Assembly: GCF_030657335.1 (NCBI RefSeq)
Contig: NZ_CP131039.1
Span: 372,001-436,000 of the forward strand
Source: Croceibacterium aestuarii
Lineage (GTDB): Bacteria; Pseudomonadota; Alphaproteobacteria; Sphingomonadales; Sphingomonadaceae
DNA: 64,000 nt
Direction of reading: 5' to 3'
Shown: positions 39,770 through 50,291 of the stretch, one piece after another
Layout of the letters: the number at the start of each line of letters is the position of its first letter
Position numbering within the stretch: position 1 is the stretch's first letter
Made by a program: the position numbers and the translations under genes
The notes under the pieces: model-generated
The model's input: only the letters and a program-made list of their open reading frames with translations
Told to the model about the DNA's origin: nothing
Databases searched by the model: none

Positions 39770-40978
39770 TCAGCCTATGGCGGCCTTGAGATCGTCGACC
39801 AGATCGGTCTTTTCCCAGGGAAAGAAATCGCCTTCCGCCTTGCGCCCAAAATGGCCGTAGGCCGCGCTCGCGCGGTAGATCGGCTTGTTGAGCCCGAGGT
39901 GCGTGCGGATGCCGCGAGGTGTCAGCTTGCCAAGCTTGTCGATCGACTTGATCGCCTCTTCCAGCGCGCCGTCTTCGACCGTACCGGTACCGTGGGTGTC
40001 GACATAGAGCGAAAGCGGCTCGGACACACCGATGGCATAGGCGAGCTGGATCGTGCAGCGCTTGGCCAGGCCCGCGGCGACCACGTTCTTCGCAAGATAG
40101 CGTGAAATGTAAGCGGCCGAGCGGTCGACCTTGGTCGGATCCTTGCCCGAAAACGCCCCGCCACCGTGCGGCGCAGCGCCGCCGTATGTGTCGACAATGA
40201 TCTTGCGCCCGGTCAGGCCGGCGTCGCCGTCCGGGCCGCCGATCTCGAAGCTACCGGTGGGGTTGATGTGGTAGACCGTCTCGTCGCTCAGCAGCTCGGA
40301 CGGAAGGACATCGGCAACGACCTTCTTCACGTAGTCTTCGAGTTCGGCCTTCTTGTCGCCCTTATCGTAACCTGGCGCGTGCTGGGTCGAGACGACGATC
40401 GCGGTTGCTGCGACCGGCTTGCCGTTGGCGAAGCGCAGCGTCACCTGGCTCTTGGAATCCGGCTCGAGGAAGGGCGCCGCTCCGCTCTTGCGATCCGCCG
40501 CCATGCGGTGGAGGATCTTGTGGCTGTAATCGAGCGTCGCCGGCATGAGGTCGGGCGTTTCGTCGCAGGCAAAGCCGAACATGATGCCTTGGTCGCCGGC
40601 GCCCTCGTCCTTGGCCTCGCCGGCATCCACGCCCTGCGCGATGTGCGCGCTCTGGCCGTGCAGCAGGTTTTCGAAAGTCAGCGTTTCCCAGTGAAAGCCG
40701 TCCTGCTCGTAGCCAATGTCTTTCACCACGCCGCGCACGGTGCGCTCGATTTCCTCGAGAGCGCCCGGCGCCCAGGCGCCGTTTTCATAGACCCCCTTGC
40801 AGCGAATCTCGCCCGCGAGGACGACCCGCTGAGTGGTGGTAAGTGTTTCGCAGGCGACGCGCGCTTCCGGATCCTTCGCCAGGAAGAGGTCCACAACAGC
40901 ATCCGATATCTGGTCCGAAACCTTGTCGGGATGGCCTTCGGACACACTCTCGGACGTGAACAGGTAGCTGTTGCGCAT
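39770..40978 (-). CDS. metK: S-adenosylmethionine synthetase
   Basis: 402-residue enzyme making SAM from methionine and ATP. The ATP-binding motif [12 protein letters not shown] and the P-loop-like [19 protein letters not shown] are both present, as is the N-terminal [16 protein letters not shown]. Full length. AAGGA lies 9 bases before the ATG. It follows lnt by 55 bases on the same strand. I looked for a SAM riboswitch in that short gap and could not support one. Confidence 0.98.
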   Translation of the reverse strand: MRNSYLFTSESVSEGHPDKVSDQISDAVVDLFLAKDPEARVACETLTTTQRVVLAGEIRCKGVYENGAWAPGALEEIERTVRGVVKDIGYEQDGFHWETLTFENLLHGQSAHIAQGVDAGEAKDEGAGDQGIMFGFACDETPDLMPATLDYSHKILHRMAADRKSGAAPFLEPDSKSQVTLRFANGKPVAATAIVVSTQHAPGYDKGDKKAELEDYVKKVVADVLPSELLSDETVYHINPTGSFEIGGPDGDAGLTGRKIIVDTYGGAAPHGGGAFSGKDPTKVDRSAAYISRYLAKNVVAAGLAKRCTIQLAYAIGVSEPLSLYVDTHGTGTVEDGALEEAIKSIDKLGKLTPRGIRTHLGLNKPIYRASAAYGHFGRKAEGDFFPWEKTDLVDDLKAAIG

Positions 40979-41033
40979 CGGGTTATCGTTCCTTTCAGGG
41001 AATGGGCTCTCAGGACGAATTTTCGTAAGCCGT

Positions 41034-42599
41034 CTAACGATCCCGCTGCCGCGTTACAACAAGGCCGGCCAAAAGAAAAAGCAGCGCCCAGCCAAGGGCC
41101 AGCAGGTTGCCGGTACGAGCGAAGAGCGTCGGCGGCGCGGGGGGCGGAATCGTGCCGTCCATGCGCCCTGCCCGCAGGCGGCCAATGTGATCGCGAACCA
41201 CGCCGCGCGCGTCGATGATTGCGCTGATGCCGGTGGTCGTGGCGCGCAATATCGGCAAGCCTTCCTCGATCGCCCGCATGCGCGCCTGCGCGAGGTGCTG
41301 CGGCGGGCCAGATGGACCGAACCACCCGTCGTTCGACGGATTGAAGATGTAGTCCGGGCGATGCGCTGCATCGACGACCTGACCCGAAAAGACGATTTCG
41401 TAGCAAATCTGCACGCCGGCCTTCCCGAGCCCGCCGAGATCCAGCGTCCGCGGCCCCGGGCCGGGCAGGAAATCGAGCGCTCCGGGCACCAGCCGCGTCG
41501 CGCCGAGCGGTTCGAGAAGCCAGCGCAGCGGAAGGTATTCGCCGTAGGGCACCAGGTGCGCCTTGGCGTAGGAGGCGACGATCGCGCCCGCGGAATCGAC
41601 CGCGGTCACGACATTGAAGGCGCCTACGGCACGGCCATCCTCGATCTTCAGGTCGACCGTGCCCGTCAACAGCGTGCTACCCGGCCCGATGGCCTGACCG
41701 ATGCGCCTTCGCGCCAGCGCCGGATCGGCGAACGCCGTCGCCGCGTCGTAAAAGCGCTGCGGATAGCCGTCCTCGAGATAGTCAGGGACGCCGGACTCGG
41801 GCCACAGCAAGAGCCGCTCCGCGCCAGGATCGTGGGCCGTGCTGAGTTGCACGGTCTTGCGAAAATTGTCCTCGTAGAAACGCGGATCGTCGAGTTGCTC
41901 TTGCCGGATATCCGGTTGGACCAAGGTAAATCGCGTCGAGCCCGGCGCTCCGGGACCGGCGGGCAGGTACATGCCGGCGCCCAGGAGCGCCGCAGCGAGA
42001 CCAAAGGGCAACCAGCGCCGGCCCGCGAGCGCCGCTGCCAGCAGCACCGATACGAGAACCGCAACGCCGGACAGCGCGTACGTACCCATCCACGGGGCAA
42101 TCGCGGCCAGTCCCGGGCGGTCGAACGGCCCGAGCAAGACCATGGCGAAGGGATTCCACGGGTAACCGGTGAAGAGCCAGCCGCGCAGCCATTCCGACAA
42201 GACCCAGCACCCGGCAAACGCGAGCGGAAACGCGATTCGGCCGGCGAGTGCACGGGCCCCCGCCGCGGCCAGGGCCGGGAAGACCGCGAGATACAATGCC
42301 AGCAGCGGCACGGCGATCCAGCCGAGCGCAGGCGGCATGTTCGCCTGGTAAGTGAATGCGGTGGCGATCCACGCATTTCCGAGGGTGAAATGCCCTATGC
42401 CGAAAAACCAGCCAGTCACGGCTGCCTGGCGCCAGCCCGGGGCGCGGGGGAGCAGCAGCGCGAAGCCGCCCATGGCGAGGAGCGCGAGGGGCCACAATCC
42501 CCACGGCTGGAATCCGGTCGCGGCGAGAACGCCGAAACCGAAAGCGGCAATCCGCGGCCTGTCGGGGAACCAGGTCAGCGCGCGCGAAAGCCGCTCCAT
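41034..42599 (-). CDS. lnt: Apolipoprotein N-acyltransferase
   Basis: 521-residue inner-membrane enzyme that adds the third acyl chain to lipoproteins. N-terminal helices (about 1-200) are followed by a nitrilase-type domain. The catalytic triad is visible: Glu in LLLWPESG, Lys in [11 protein letters not shown] and Cys (about 399) in [10 protein letters not shown]. It is relevant here because several window proteins carry lipoboxes. The ATG lies 3 bases after the DUF4167 stop, so they are coupled. Confidence 0.96.
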   Translation of the reverse strand: MERLSRALTWFPDRPRIAAFGFGVLAATGFQPWGLWPLALLAMGGFALLLPRAPGWRQAAVTGWFFGIGHFTLGNAWIATAFTYQANMPPALGWIAVPLLALYLAVFPALAAAGARALAGRIAFPLAFAGCWVLSEWLRGWLFTGYPWNPFAMVLLGPFDRPGLAAIAPWMGTYALSGVAVLVSVLLAAALAGRRWLPFGLAAALLGAGMYLPAGPGAPGSTRFTLVQPDIRQEQLDDPRFYEDNFRKTVQLSTAHDPGAERLLLWPESGVPDYLEDGYPQRFYDAATAFADPALARRRIGQAIGPGSTLLTGTVDLKIEDGRAVGAFNVVTAVDSAGAIVASYAKAHLVPYGEYLPLRWLLEPLGATRLVPGALDFLPGPGPRTLDLGGLGKAGVQICYEIVFSGQVVDAAHRPDYIFNPSNDGWFGPSGPPQHLAQARMRAIEEGLPILRATTTGISAIIDARGVVRDHIGRLRAGRMDGTIPPPAPPTLFARTGNLLALGWALLFLLAGLVVTRQRDR

Positions 42600-42602
42600 G
42601 GC

Positions 42603-43265
42603 TTAGCCGTGCGCTTCGAGAGCCTCTTCGTCGCCGCTCGGACGGCGGCTCCGGGTGCGGCGACGCGGACGCTCCTCCTGGCCGTTGTCTTCGCCCTGGC
42701 TGCCGTTGTCCTTGCCGATCGCAGGAGGCAGGCTCGAAGGGTCGAGACCGCCGGAATCGCTGTCGTCGGCCTTCTTGCGCGGACGTCCGCGGCGCGGTTT
42801 GCTATCGCGCACGAAGGGATTGTCGCCCTCGCTCTCGTCCTGCTTCTTGTCCGAGGCTTCGTCGGCCTGCTGGCCGCGATCGCCATCGTTGTCGCGATCG
42901 TCACGGTTGCGGCGGCCGCGCTGGCTGCCGCCGCGGTCGTCGCGCGACTGGCGCTCGTCCTCGCCGTCATCGTCGTCGTTGTCGTCGTCGTCGCGGTCAT
43001 TGTTGCCGCGCGAACGCTGCTGTTCGTCCTTCTGCGTCTTGATGTCGGCGATGACGCGGAAATAGTGATCGGCAAATTGCAGATAGTACTCGGTCTGCAC
43101 GCGGTCGCCGTTGAGCGAGGCGTCGTGCGCCAGTTTCTTGTACTTCTCGAGCATCTGCGGCGCGTTGCCCCGCGCCCGGCTGTCGATCCGGTTGCCCTGG
43201 TTGCCGCCACCCGGGCCGCGATTGTTCCGGCCGCGGCGGCGATTGTTGTTTCGATTTTGACTCAA
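42603..43265 (-). CDS. DUF4167 protein with RG-rich and acidic low-complexity tail
   Basis: 220-residue protein. The N-terminus is Asn/Arg/Gly-rich (RNNNRRRGRNNRG). It is followed by the DUF4167 core NAPQMLEKYKKLAHDASLNG and YYLQFADHYFRVI, then a long highly charged Asp/Arg repeat region (about 95-150) and a basic tail. The proposed start is TTG at 43265, because it begins directly at the conserved N-terminus; in-frame ATG starts further upstream would add non-conserved residues. AGGAAG lies about 10 bases before. The family is alphaproteobacterial and probably binds RNA, but its function is not known. Confidence 0.82.
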   Translation of the reverse strand: MSQNRNNNRRRGRNNRGPGGGNQGNRIDSRARGNAPQMLEKYKKLAHDASLNGDRVQTEYYLQFADHYFRVIADIKTQKDEQQRSRGNNDRDDDDNDDDDGEDERQSRDDRGGSQRGRRNRDDRDNDGDRGQQADEASDKKQDESEGDNPFVRDSKPRRGRPRKKADDSDSGGLDPSSLPPAIGKDNGSQGEDNGQEERPRRRTRSRRPSGDEEALEAHG

Positions 43266-43465
43266 GGGAAATTCGCTTCCTTGTTGCGGCAGGCAAACGT
43301 GCCCTCGCCCGACCTTAGACCCCTCGTCACGCGCGCGCTGGGGCGCCTGCGTGTACCCACCTTGCACATGCCAGTTGCGGCCTGCGCCGCACTCCACGCA
43401 ATTGATGGGGTTAGACCCGGCCCTGGCCCGATTGCCGTCGGCCGCTGGTCTGGACTTAGAGGTAG

Positions 43466-44317
43466 CTACTCCATCGCGCTTTGCCAAGTGCTTAATCGCA
43501 GGACCAGAGCGCGCGGCCGATCGGCGAGATCGCGGTGCAATTCGCTGGAGAATCCATGGCGGCGCGCGAGTTCGGCCACAGCATCCGCCTGCGCGGCTCC
43601 GATTTCGAGCACCGCCGCACCGCCCGTGGCCAGCAAATCGGAAATTTGCGGGATGAGCACTGCGTAAGCGTCGAGGCCCTCCGGCCCGGCATAGAGCGCA
43701 CCGGCCGGTTCGAAATCACGCACCGAACGATCGAGATCGGCACCGGTCTCGACATAGGGCGGGTTGGCGATGACCAGGTCGAACCGCCCGAGGTCGTCGC
43801 TCCAGCCCGGCGCGTTCCAGTCGGCAACGCGCAGCTCGCAGCGCCCGGCCAGACCGAGGTGCGCGGCATTCTTCCTCGCTACGGCGACCGCCTGCGTTGC
43901 GCGGTCGATTCCGACACCCGCTGCGGCCGGCCGCTCGTGCAAGAAGGCCAGCAACAGGGCGCCCGACCCGGTGCCGCAGTCGAGCACCGTGGACGCCGAG
44001 GGCGCGGCCTCGAGCGCGGCGCGCAGTGTCGTTTCGCTGTCGGCACGCGGGATCAGGACGTCGGAAGACACGGCGAAGGGCAAGCCGAAGAACTCCTGCA
44101 CTCCGACGATGTAGGCAAGCGGCTCGCCGCGCTCGCGGCGCGCGACCCAGGCCTCGAACCCTTCGGGCTGCGGCTCGGCCATGCGCTTGAGCAGGAGTTC
44201 CGACCGCGAAACGCGCAAGGCGTCGGCCATGAGGAATTCGGCGTCGAGCCGCGCGGTATCGGAAACGCTCCCCAGCCGCCGCGTCGCGTCGCGCAGCGCT
44301 TCGGCGACGGTGATCAT
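43466..44317 (-). CDS. prmC: Peptide chain release factor N5-glutamine methyltransferase
   Basis: 283-residue methyltransferase that modifies the GGQ glutamine of release factors. SAM-binding motif LDCGTGSGAL and the substrate-binding NPPY (about residue 182) are present. The N-terminal helical substrate domain is ARLDAEFLMADALRV. The ATG overlaps the prfA stop (TGATG), and prfA encodes its substrate. A longer in-frame extension upstream reads through prfA and is not real. Confidence 0.96.
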   Translation of the reverse strand: MITVAEALRDATRRLGSVSDTARLDAEFLMADALRVSRSELLLKRMAEPQPEGFEAWVARRERGEPLAYIVGVQEFFGLPFAVSSDVLIPRADSETTLRAALEAAPSASTVLDCGTGSGALLLAFLHERPAAAGVGIDRATQAVAVARKNAAHLGLAGRCELRVADWNAPGWSDDLGRFDLVIANPPYVETGADLDRSVRDFEPAGALYAGPEGLDAYAVLIPQISDLLATGGAAVLEIGAAQADAVAELARRHGFSSELHRDLADRPRALVLRLSTWQSAME

Positions 44318-45384
44318 CAGGCGTCCATGGCCGCCAGGCGCTTGGCTTCGTCTTCCGCAATCAGCGCATCGATCATTTCGCCCAGACCATGTCCGGCGAG
44401 CACTTCGGGCAGCTTGTGCAGCGTCAGGCCGATACGGTGGTCGGTGACCCGGCCTTGCGGGAAGTTGTAGGTGCGGATGCGCTCGGAGCGGTCGCCAGAA
44501 CCGACCATCGCCTTGCGCGCCGCGGCCTCGGCGCCTTCGACCTCCTCGCGCTTCTTTTCGTAGATCCGCGCGCGCAGCACCTGCATCGCCTTGTCGCGGT
44601 TGCGGTGCTGGCTGCGCTCGTCCTGCATGGCGACGACGATACCGGTCGGAATATGGGTCATGCGCACCGCGCTGTCGGTCTTGTTGACGTGCTGCCCGCC
44701 GGCGCCGCTCGCGCGGTAGATATCGATGCGCAGGTCCTTGTCCTCGATATGGACCTCGACCTCGCTGGGCTCGGGCAGCACGGCGACGGTCGCCGCCGAA
44801 GTGTGGATGCGCCCGCCGCTCTCGGTCACCGGCACGCGCTGCACGCGGTGGACGCCGCTCTCGAACTTCAATTTGGCGAACACGCCCTTGCCGGTGACGT
44901 TGGCGACCACTTCCTTGAAGCCGCCGATCTCGTTGGCGTTGATACTGACGGTCTCGACCTTCCAGCCCTGCTCGGCGGCATAGCCTTCGTACATGCGGAA
45001 CAGGTCGGCGGCGAACAGCGCGGCCTCGTCGCCCCCGGTGCCGGCGCGGATTTCGAGCATTGCCGGACGCTCGTCGGCGCTGTCGCGCGGCAGCATGGCC
45101 AGCGCGAGCTTGCGCTCGGCCTCGGGCAAGGCGCGGCGCAGTTCGCCGAGCTCTTCTTCGGCCATTGCGCGCATTTCCGGGTCCTCGGTCAGCGCGGCGA
45201 GTTCGGCGATCTCGGCGCGCATCTCGCGCACTTCGGCCGCCGCCCTGGCGACCGGCTCGAGCTCGGCATAATCGCGGCTGGCCTGAACGAACTCCTCGCC
45301 TTCGAGCGTGCCCGAAGCCATGCGCGCTTCGAGCTCGGCGAAGCGATGGGTTAGCTGGCGCAGGCGTTCTTCGGGGATGGTCAT
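44317..45384 (-). CDS. prfA: Peptide chain release factor 1
   Basis: 355-residue release factor that reads UAA and UAG. The peptidyl-hydrolase motif GGQ lies in [14 protein letters not shown] (about 229-231). The codon-recognition tripeptide is PVT in RVPVTESGG, an RF1-type PxT variant. Full length. It is cotranscribed with prmC, which methylates its GGQ. Confidence 0.97.
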   Translation of the reverse strand: MTIPEERLRQLTHRFAELEARMASGTLEGEEFVQASRDYAELEPVARAAAEVREMRAEIAELAALTEDPEMRAMAEEELGELRRALPEAERKLALAMLPRDSADERPAMLEIRAGTGGDEAALFAADLFRMYEGYAAEQGWKVETVSINANEIGGFKEVVANVTGKGVFAKLKFESGVHRVQRVPVTESGGRIHTSAATVAVLPEPSEVEVHIEDKDLRIDIYRASGAGGQHVNKTDSAVRMTHIPTGIVVAMQDERSQHRNRDKAMQVLRARIYEKKREEVEGAEAAARKAMVGSGDRSERIRTYNFPQGRVTDHRIGLTLHKLPEVLAGHGLGEMIDALIAEDEAKRLAAMDA

Positions 45385-45630
45385 GCCGCGGCCATCGTCC
45401 CCGGGACACGCAAATTACACCCTGTCACCATGCTACAACAAGGTTCATCGCTTTGATTCATAAGAATATTATGGTCGAAAGCCACAGGTTACACTTCGCG
45501 GGAAATCGGACGGGAAATTTGGGGGCTCAGTCATTTGTCATGCCCGATAGACGCGAAGGGGGGCTGTAGGAAAGAGCGACGATGAGAGAGCGCGGCAGAA
45601 TTGCCCCGACTGCGATTCGCACACGACGCC

Positions 45631-45651
45631 ATCCCGGACCCGTTCCGGGAT
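45631..45651. repeat. Palindromic repeat copy 1
   Basis: ATCCCGGA-N5-TCCGGGAT, perfect 8-base arms. Related in arm length, loop length and CCCxGA core to the two copies downstream. Confidence 0.75.
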
Positions 45652-45689
45652 AGTGGTTTTCTTTCCGCGATCTCCGGCAAGTAGCGCGG

Positions 45690-45708
45690 CCCCGGAACAA
45701 GTCCGGGG
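45690..45708. repeat. Palindromic repeat copy 2
   Basis: CCCCGGA-ACAAG-TCCGGGG, perfect 7-base arms and the same ACAAG loop as copy 3, followed by TGACT. Confidence 0.75.
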
Positions 45709-45804
45709 TGACTGAGGATGGTGGCTATAGATAAGCCTCGCCATGCTGAATTCGTTTCAGCATCCATCGTGCCTCATGCTCGGGTTGCGCGAGTGGAGAA
45801 ATGG

Positions 45805-45825
45805 ACCCTGAAACAAGTTCAGGGT
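45805..45825. repeat. Palindromic repeat copy 3
   Basis: ACCCTGAA-ACAAG-TTCAGGGT, perfect 8-base arms, followed by GACTA. This resembles the CACCCTGAAC-type intergenic repeat I know to be widespread in sphingomonad genomes. It lies 28 bases from the hisS stop and could stabilise or terminate transcripts. Confidence 0.75.
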
Positions 45826-45852
45826 GACTAAGCGGGCTTCTGGCCGGACTGG

Positions 45853-47118
45853 TCATGACAATATGTAGGGCTTCATCTTCAGCCACTCCTGCTCGACTTC
45901 CGCCGCATCGGGATCGCTTCGCCGGACATTTGCCGTTGTACCGTTCAGGTCAGATCGCAGGCTGACGATACAAGTCGCGCCGCTCTTTACGGCCTTGTCG
46001 AAGCGTTTGCGTGTAGACCCGCTGACTATAAGATCAGCGGAATAGCCAAGCTCACGGAATCGCGCCGTGGTCTTAATTGCCGCAGGAATCATATCGTCGC
46101 TTTCGGCGACAACGACAACGTCGGCATTTGGCTCCCCCCGCTCCCCTACCAGCATCGCCAGCCGCTCGATCCCCGCAGCCCAGCCGACTGCGGGGGTCGG
46201 CGCGCCGCCGAGGCTTTCCATCAGCCCGTCGTAGCGCCCGCCGCCGAGCACGGTGCTCTGGCTGCCCAGGGTATTTGCCGAAACCGAACCCTCGTCCGGG
46301 ATGAACTCGAAGGCGGTGTGACGGTAGTAGTCGAGACCGCGCACCAGTCCCGGCGAACGGATCCACTTCACGCCGGCGGCATCGAGGCCGCCGGTCACCG
46401 CGGCGAAGAAGGCCTGAGCCTCGTCGCTGAGAAAATCGTCGATCTTGGGCGCTTCGGCGACGAAGGCCTTGTCGCGCGAATCCTTGGAATCGAGGATGCG
46501 CAGCGGATTCTTCTCCAGCCGCTCCTGCGAATCTTCCGACAGCTCGCCCTTCACGGCGCGGAAGTGACCCAGCAGCGCGGCGCGCCAGGCCTCGCGGCTG
46601 TCGGCGTCGCCGAGCGTGTTGAGGTGCAGCGTGACGTCGGCGATGCCGAGTTCCTTCAGAAGCTGGTCGGCCAGCGCCAGCAATTCGACATCGGCCTGCG
46701 GCTCGGCGGCACCGATGATCTCGGCGTCGATCTGGTGGAACTGGCGATAGCGACCCTTTTGCGGGCGCTCGTAGCGGAACAGTGGGCCGTGGGTGGCAAC
46801 CTTGAGCGGGGCGTATTGCTGCCAGCCGTCGGTCAGGTAGGCGCGGGCGATCCCGGCGGTGAATTCGGGGCGCAGGGTCAGCGATTCGCCGCCGCGATCC
46901 TCGAAGCTGTACATCTCCTTGGAGACGATATCGGTCGTCTCGCCGATCGAGCGCGCGAAAACCTCGGTCCGCTCGAACACCGGCATCTCGACCCGGCGGA
47001 AGCGGTAGAGCTTGCGCACCCGCTCGAAGGTCTCGACGACGTACGCGAAGGCCTCGGCGTCGGGGCCGAAGATGTCCTGCGTGCCGCGGATCGGGCGAGG
47101 GGTTTCGACTTTGCTCAT
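45853..47118 (-). CDS. hisS: Histidyl-tRNA synthetase
   Basis: 421-residue class II synthetase. Motif 2 is in the [14 protein letters not shown] region, the ATP/histidine-binding GGGRYDGL is present, and the C-terminal anticodon domain includes [16 protein letters not shown]. It charges tRNA-His. The ATG at 47118 is divergent from the M61 peptidase gene, 95 bases away. First gene of the leftward hisS-prfA-prmC-DUF4167-lnt-metK series, though the repeat-rich gap may separate its transcript from prfA. Confidence 0.97.
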   Translation of the reverse strand: MSKVETPRPIRGTQDIFGPDAEAFAYVVETFERVRKLYRFRRVEMPVFERTEVFARSIGETTDIVSKEMYSFEDRGGESLTLRPEFTAGIARAYLTDGWQQYAPLKVATHGPLFRYERPQKGRYRQFHQIDAEIIGAAEPQADVELLALADQLLKELGIADVTLHLNTLGDADSREAWRAALLGHFRAVKGELSEDSQERLEKNPLRILDSKDSRDKAFVAEAPKIDDFLSDEAQAFFAAVTGGLDAAGVKWIRSPGLVRGLDYYRHTAFEFIPDEGSVSANTLGSQSTVLGGGRYDGLMESLGGAPTPAVGWAAGIERLAMLVGERGEPNADVVVVAESDDMIPAAIKTTARFRELGYSADLIVSGSTRKRFDKAVKSGATCIVSLRSDLNGTTANVRRSDPDAAEVEQEWLKMKPYILS

Positions 47119-47213
47119 TGCGCGGCGCGCTTAGCGCCAAACGCCCCGGCTCGCCAAGCTCCCTGCGCAATAGATGGTTGCAATCGAAATTACCGCGCGC
47201 CAAGGGTTGGGGG

Positions 47214-49172
47214 ATGCAGACGAGATTCGTGGTCGCCCCACTCGCCGTTGCGGCGCTGATTGCCGTTGTTCCCAACACCTCCGCTGCCCAGGAGGCACTG
47301 CGTTCGGCGCCCGTCGCCACGGCGCTGCCCGATCCGGTTCCCGCTGCCCGCGACGTGCCGTTTCCCGGCACGGTGAAGCTGGATATCGACGCGACCGACC
47401 TGACCCGCGGTATCTTCCGGGTGAACCAGGTGTTTCCCGTGCCTCCCGGGACCAGCGACATGATCCTGCTGCTGCCCGAATGGATCCCCGGCAAGCATGC
47501 CAGCCGGGGCATGACCAACCTTCTCGCCGACGTCCGCTTCGAGGTCGACGGCAAGCCGGTCGCCTGGACCCGCGATCCGGTGACCGTCGCCGCCTTCCAC
47601 GTGCCCGTGCCCGCCGGTGCGAAACAGGTCTCCGCCTATTTCGTGCACACCAGCCCGCTGCAGAAGAGCGAGGGGCGCATCGTGATGACGCAGGAAATGC
47701 TCAACCTGCAATGGGATTCGATGAGCCTTTACCCCGCCGGCTACTACGTGCGGCAGATCAAGGTGAATCCGACGGTCACGTTCCCCGCCGGGTGGACAGT
47801 GTTCACCGCGCTCGACGGGCAGAAAGATCTCGGCAAGGCGACGACCTGGGACACGGTCGCCTACGATACCCTGGTCGATTCCCCGGTCTTCGCCGGCAAG
47901 CATGCGGAGCAGTTCGACCTCGGACATGCCATCCGTCTCGACGTCGTGGCCGACGAGCCCGACTTGCTCGAAATCGAGCCGGCGCACCTCGCGACCTTCC
48001 GCAAGCTGGCCGACGAGGCCCTGGCGCTGTTCGGGGCGCGGCACTTCGATCATTACGATTCGCTGCTCGCGCTGACCGACCGCATGGGCGGTATCGGGCT
48101 CGAACATCATCGCTCGAGCGAGAACCAGTATTATCCCAAGACGCTGGTCGACTGGGATGCGATGGGCTGGGACCGCAACGTGATCGCGCACGAGCTGGTC
48201 CATTCGTGGAACGGCAAGTATCGCCGCCCGGCGGGGCTGTGGACACCCGATTATCACCAGCCCAAGCAGGGTGAGCTGCTGTGGGTCTATGAAGGCCAGA
48301 CGCAGTTCTGGGGCAATGTCCTGGCCGCACGGTCGGGCCTGCAAGCCAAGGACGTGGTGCTCGGCGCACTCGCCAACCAGGCCGGCTATTACGCCACCCA
48401 GCCGGGGCGCGAATGGCGGCCGGTGGTCGACACCACCCGCGATCCCATCATCAACGCGCGCCGGCCGCTGCCCTATTCCTCGCTCTCGCGCAGCGAGGAC
48501 TATTACAACGAGGGGATGCTGGTGTGGCTCGAGGCCGACCAGATCATTCGCAAGGGCACCGGCGGCGCCAAGGGAATGGACGACTTCGCCCGCGGGTTCT
48601 TCGGCGTCAACGACGGCGACTGGGGCGAGCTGACCTACACCTTCGACGACGTCGTGGCCGCGCTGAACGCGGTTTATCCCCACGACTGGGCAGGGTTCCT
48701 CACCAAGCGCTTCTACGCCGCCAACCAGCCCGCCCCCCTCGCCGGGCTCGAGAGCGCCGGTTATCGGCTCGTCTGGAAGGACGAGCCCAACCCCTACGAG
48801 AAGGGGCGGCTGGAGCATTCGAAGGACATCAACCTGACCTATTCGCTCGGCTTCACGCTCGACAAGGACGGCAAGGTGAAGTCTCCCATCTGGGATTCGC
48901 CGGCGTTCGACGCGGGGATCGTAACCGGGGCGGAAATCGTCGCGGTCGATGGCGAGGCGTTCTCCAAGGATGTCATTCTCGATGCGGTCAAGGCGGCCAA
49001 GGACGGCAAGAAGCCGATCGAACTGCTGATCAAGCGCGGCACGCGGTACCTGACCGTGCCGGTCGATTACCACGGCGGACTGCGTTACCCGTGGATCGAA
49101 CCGGTCGGTGCAGGCGAGCAGCCGCTCGACCGCCTGCTCGCGCCGCGCACCGGCGAGCCGGCGCAGGGCTGA
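47214..49172 (+). CDS. M61-family aminopeptidase with PDZ domain, exported
   Basis: 652-residue peptidase. A signal peptide (about 25 residues ending TSAAQ) precedes an N-terminal beta domain and the thermolysin-like catalytic domain with H326-ELVH. GGIGLEHHRSSENQY sits just before it, and the downstream WVYEGQTQFWG supplies the Glu ligand. A PDZ domain occupies about 545-635. This architecture matches M61 glycyl aminopeptidases. AAGGG lies 7 bases before the ATG at 47214; the earlier in-frame codon at 47118 overlaps the hisS start and is unlikely. Confidence 0.93.
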   Translation: MQTRFVVAPLAVAALIAVVPNTSAAQEALRSAPVATALPDPVPAARDVPFPGTVKLDIDATDLTRGIFRVNQVFPVPPGTSDMILLLPEWIPGKHASRGMTNLLADVRFEVDGKPVAWTRDPVTVAAFHVPVPAGAKQVSAYFVHTSPLQKSEGRIVMTQEMLNLQWDSMSLYPAGYYVRQIKVNPTVTFPAGWTVFTALDGQKDLGKATTWDTVAYDTLVDSPVFAGKHAEQFDLGHAIRLDVVADEPDLLEIEPAHLATFRKLADEALALFGARHFDHYDSLLALTDRMGGIGLEHHRSSENQYYPKTLVDWDAMGWDRNVIAHELVHSWNGKYRRPAGLWTPDYHQPKQGELLWVYEGQTQFWGNVLAARSGLQAKDVVLGALANQAGYYATQPGREWRPVVDTTRDPIINARRPLPYSSLSRSEDYYNEGMLVWLEADQIIRKGTGGAKGMDDFARGFFGVNDGDWGELTYTFDDVVAALNAVYPHDWAGFLTKRFYAANQPAPLAGLESAGYRLVWKDEPNPYEKGRLEHSKDINLTYSLGFTLDKDGKVKSPIWDSPAFDAGIVTGAEIVAVDGEAFSKDVILDAVKAAKDGKKPIELLIKRGTRYLTVPVDYHGGLRYPWIEPVGAGEQPLDRLLAPRTGEPAQG

Positions 49173-49181
49173 TCGGCTCGC

Positions 49182-50291
49182 CTATTCCGCCGCTTCGAGG
49201 AAGCGGTCGTCGATGCTGGCTTCAGCCTCCCAGCTCTTGAGTTCGGGCAGGACCTTGGCGGCGAACAGCTCCATGTTCTTGCGCGCCTCGTCCTGCGGCA
49301 TGCCGCCGTAATAGACGTGCGGGAAGAAGCCCTGCGGAGCGAACTGCTCCTTCAGTTCCCACATCCGCTCGAGAATCATCTGCGGGGTGCCGGTGACCGC
49401 GCCCTTGGCGAAGTTTTCGACGTAATCGTCGACCTGCTCGGGCGCGAGAACCATGTTCTCGTAGTGCTCGTAGCCCTTGATGTGCGGGAACTTGCCCGGG
49501 GTATCGAGGTGGTAGTTGCGGATCGCCGCGCGCATCGTGTTGGCGAGATACATCTGGCCCTGTTTCTCGGCGTATTCGGCGCTTTCGTCGACGTAGTAGT
49601 TGCCGCCGAGCATCGGCGGGGGCGGGCTCGAATCCGCGCCGTGCACTTCCTTCCATACCTCGGTGTACTTGTCGGGACCGACGTCCTTGCCGCGCTGCGG
49701 CAGCATCAGGATCATGTTCCCGCAGCCGAGCTTGGCCGCCATGTACATCGAGTTGCCCGACAGGCTGCCGCAGAACTTGCGTCCCTCGAAGCTCTTGATC
49801 GGTCCCGGTCGCAGTTCCTGCCGCGGAATCTTCCCGAACGCGCCCTCGCCCTCGATCACGCCGCTCTCGAGCGCGGGGACGACCACTTCGAGGATGTCGT
49901 TGTAGAGCGCGCGGCTCTTGTTCATGTCGATCCCGAGCCCGGCGAACTCGTGCTGCGCGAGGCCGCCGCCGAAGCCCAGGATGGCGCGCCCGTTCGAGAG
50001 GATGTCGAGGTTGATGATCTTCTCGGCCAGCCGCGCCGGATTGTGCCACGGCACGATGATGCACTGCGTGCCGAGCTTCACGTGCCGGGTCTTCGCGGCG
50101 ATATAGGTCAGCAGCTGCAGCGGGTCGTTCGACATCGAATAGGTCGAGAAGTGGTGTTCGGTGATCCACACTGAATCGAAGCCCAGTTCCTCGGCGTAGA
50201 CGAGGTTGTCGACCTCTTCGCGCACGAAGCGCGCGTCGTCGTACTCCCTGCCCCGCTGGTGGGCGAAACCGGTTGCCAAGCCTACGTGCAT
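49182..50291 (-). CDS. LLM-class flavin-dependent oxidoreductase
   Basis: 369-residue luciferase-like monooxygenase. The TIM-barrel signature includes LGFDSVWITEHHFSTY near residue 40 and LSNGRAILGFGGG near 105, the region that binds F420 or FMN. Substrate unknown. The ATG at 50291 (MHVGLATGFAH) is chosen because it begins the conserved first beta strand and follows GGAGAGAG; an upstream GTG-type extension lacks conservation signs. Divergent from ppa. Confidence 0.9.
   Translation of the reverse strand: MHVGLATGFAHQRGREYDDARFVREEVDNLVYAEELGFDSVWITEHHFSTYSMSNDPLQLLTYIAAKTRHVKLGTQCIIVPWHNPARLAEKIINLDILSNGRAILGFGGGLAQHEFAGLGIDMNKSRALYNDILEVVVPALESGVIEGEGAFGKIPRQELRPGPIKSFEGRKFCGSLSGNSMYMAAKLGCGNMILMLPQRGKDVGPDKYTEVWKEVHGADSSPPPPMLGGNYYVDESAEYAEKQGQMYLANTMRAAIRNYHLDTPGKFPHIKGYEHYENMVLAPEQVDDYVENFAKGAVTGTPQMILERMWELKEQFAPQGFFPHVYYGGMPQDEARKNMELFAAKVLPELKSWEAEASIDDRFLEAAE

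Larger units (their letters stand above)
45385..45852. other. 468-base gap between hisS and prfA with palindromic repeats
   Basis: No gene is convincing here. The half near hisS carries three related palindromes (listed separately). The half near prfA (45385-45600) is comparatively AT-rich and shows nothing I recognise, apart from being the probable prfA promoter region. Confidence 0.5.

Noticed and set aside
40979..41033. Possible SAM riboswitch upstream of metK
   Set aside because: Only 55 bases separate lnt and metK, and I could not fit the known SAM-II or SAM/SAH consensus elements.
40971..43667. An 898-codon plus-strand frame over lnt, DUF4167 and metK 5' region
   Set aside because: The apparent hydrophobic stretches are reverse complements of Asp codons (GAC/GTC) in the DUF4167 protein; no ribosome site or family match.
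44318..45409. Extended 647-residue PrmC reading upstream through prfA
   Set aside because: The upstream part is low-complexity Arg/Gly translation of the prfA frame; the true start overlaps the prfA stop.
45531..45767. Small open frames in the hisS-prfA gap
   Set aside because: They run through palindromic repeats, lack ribosome sites and have no protein-like composition.
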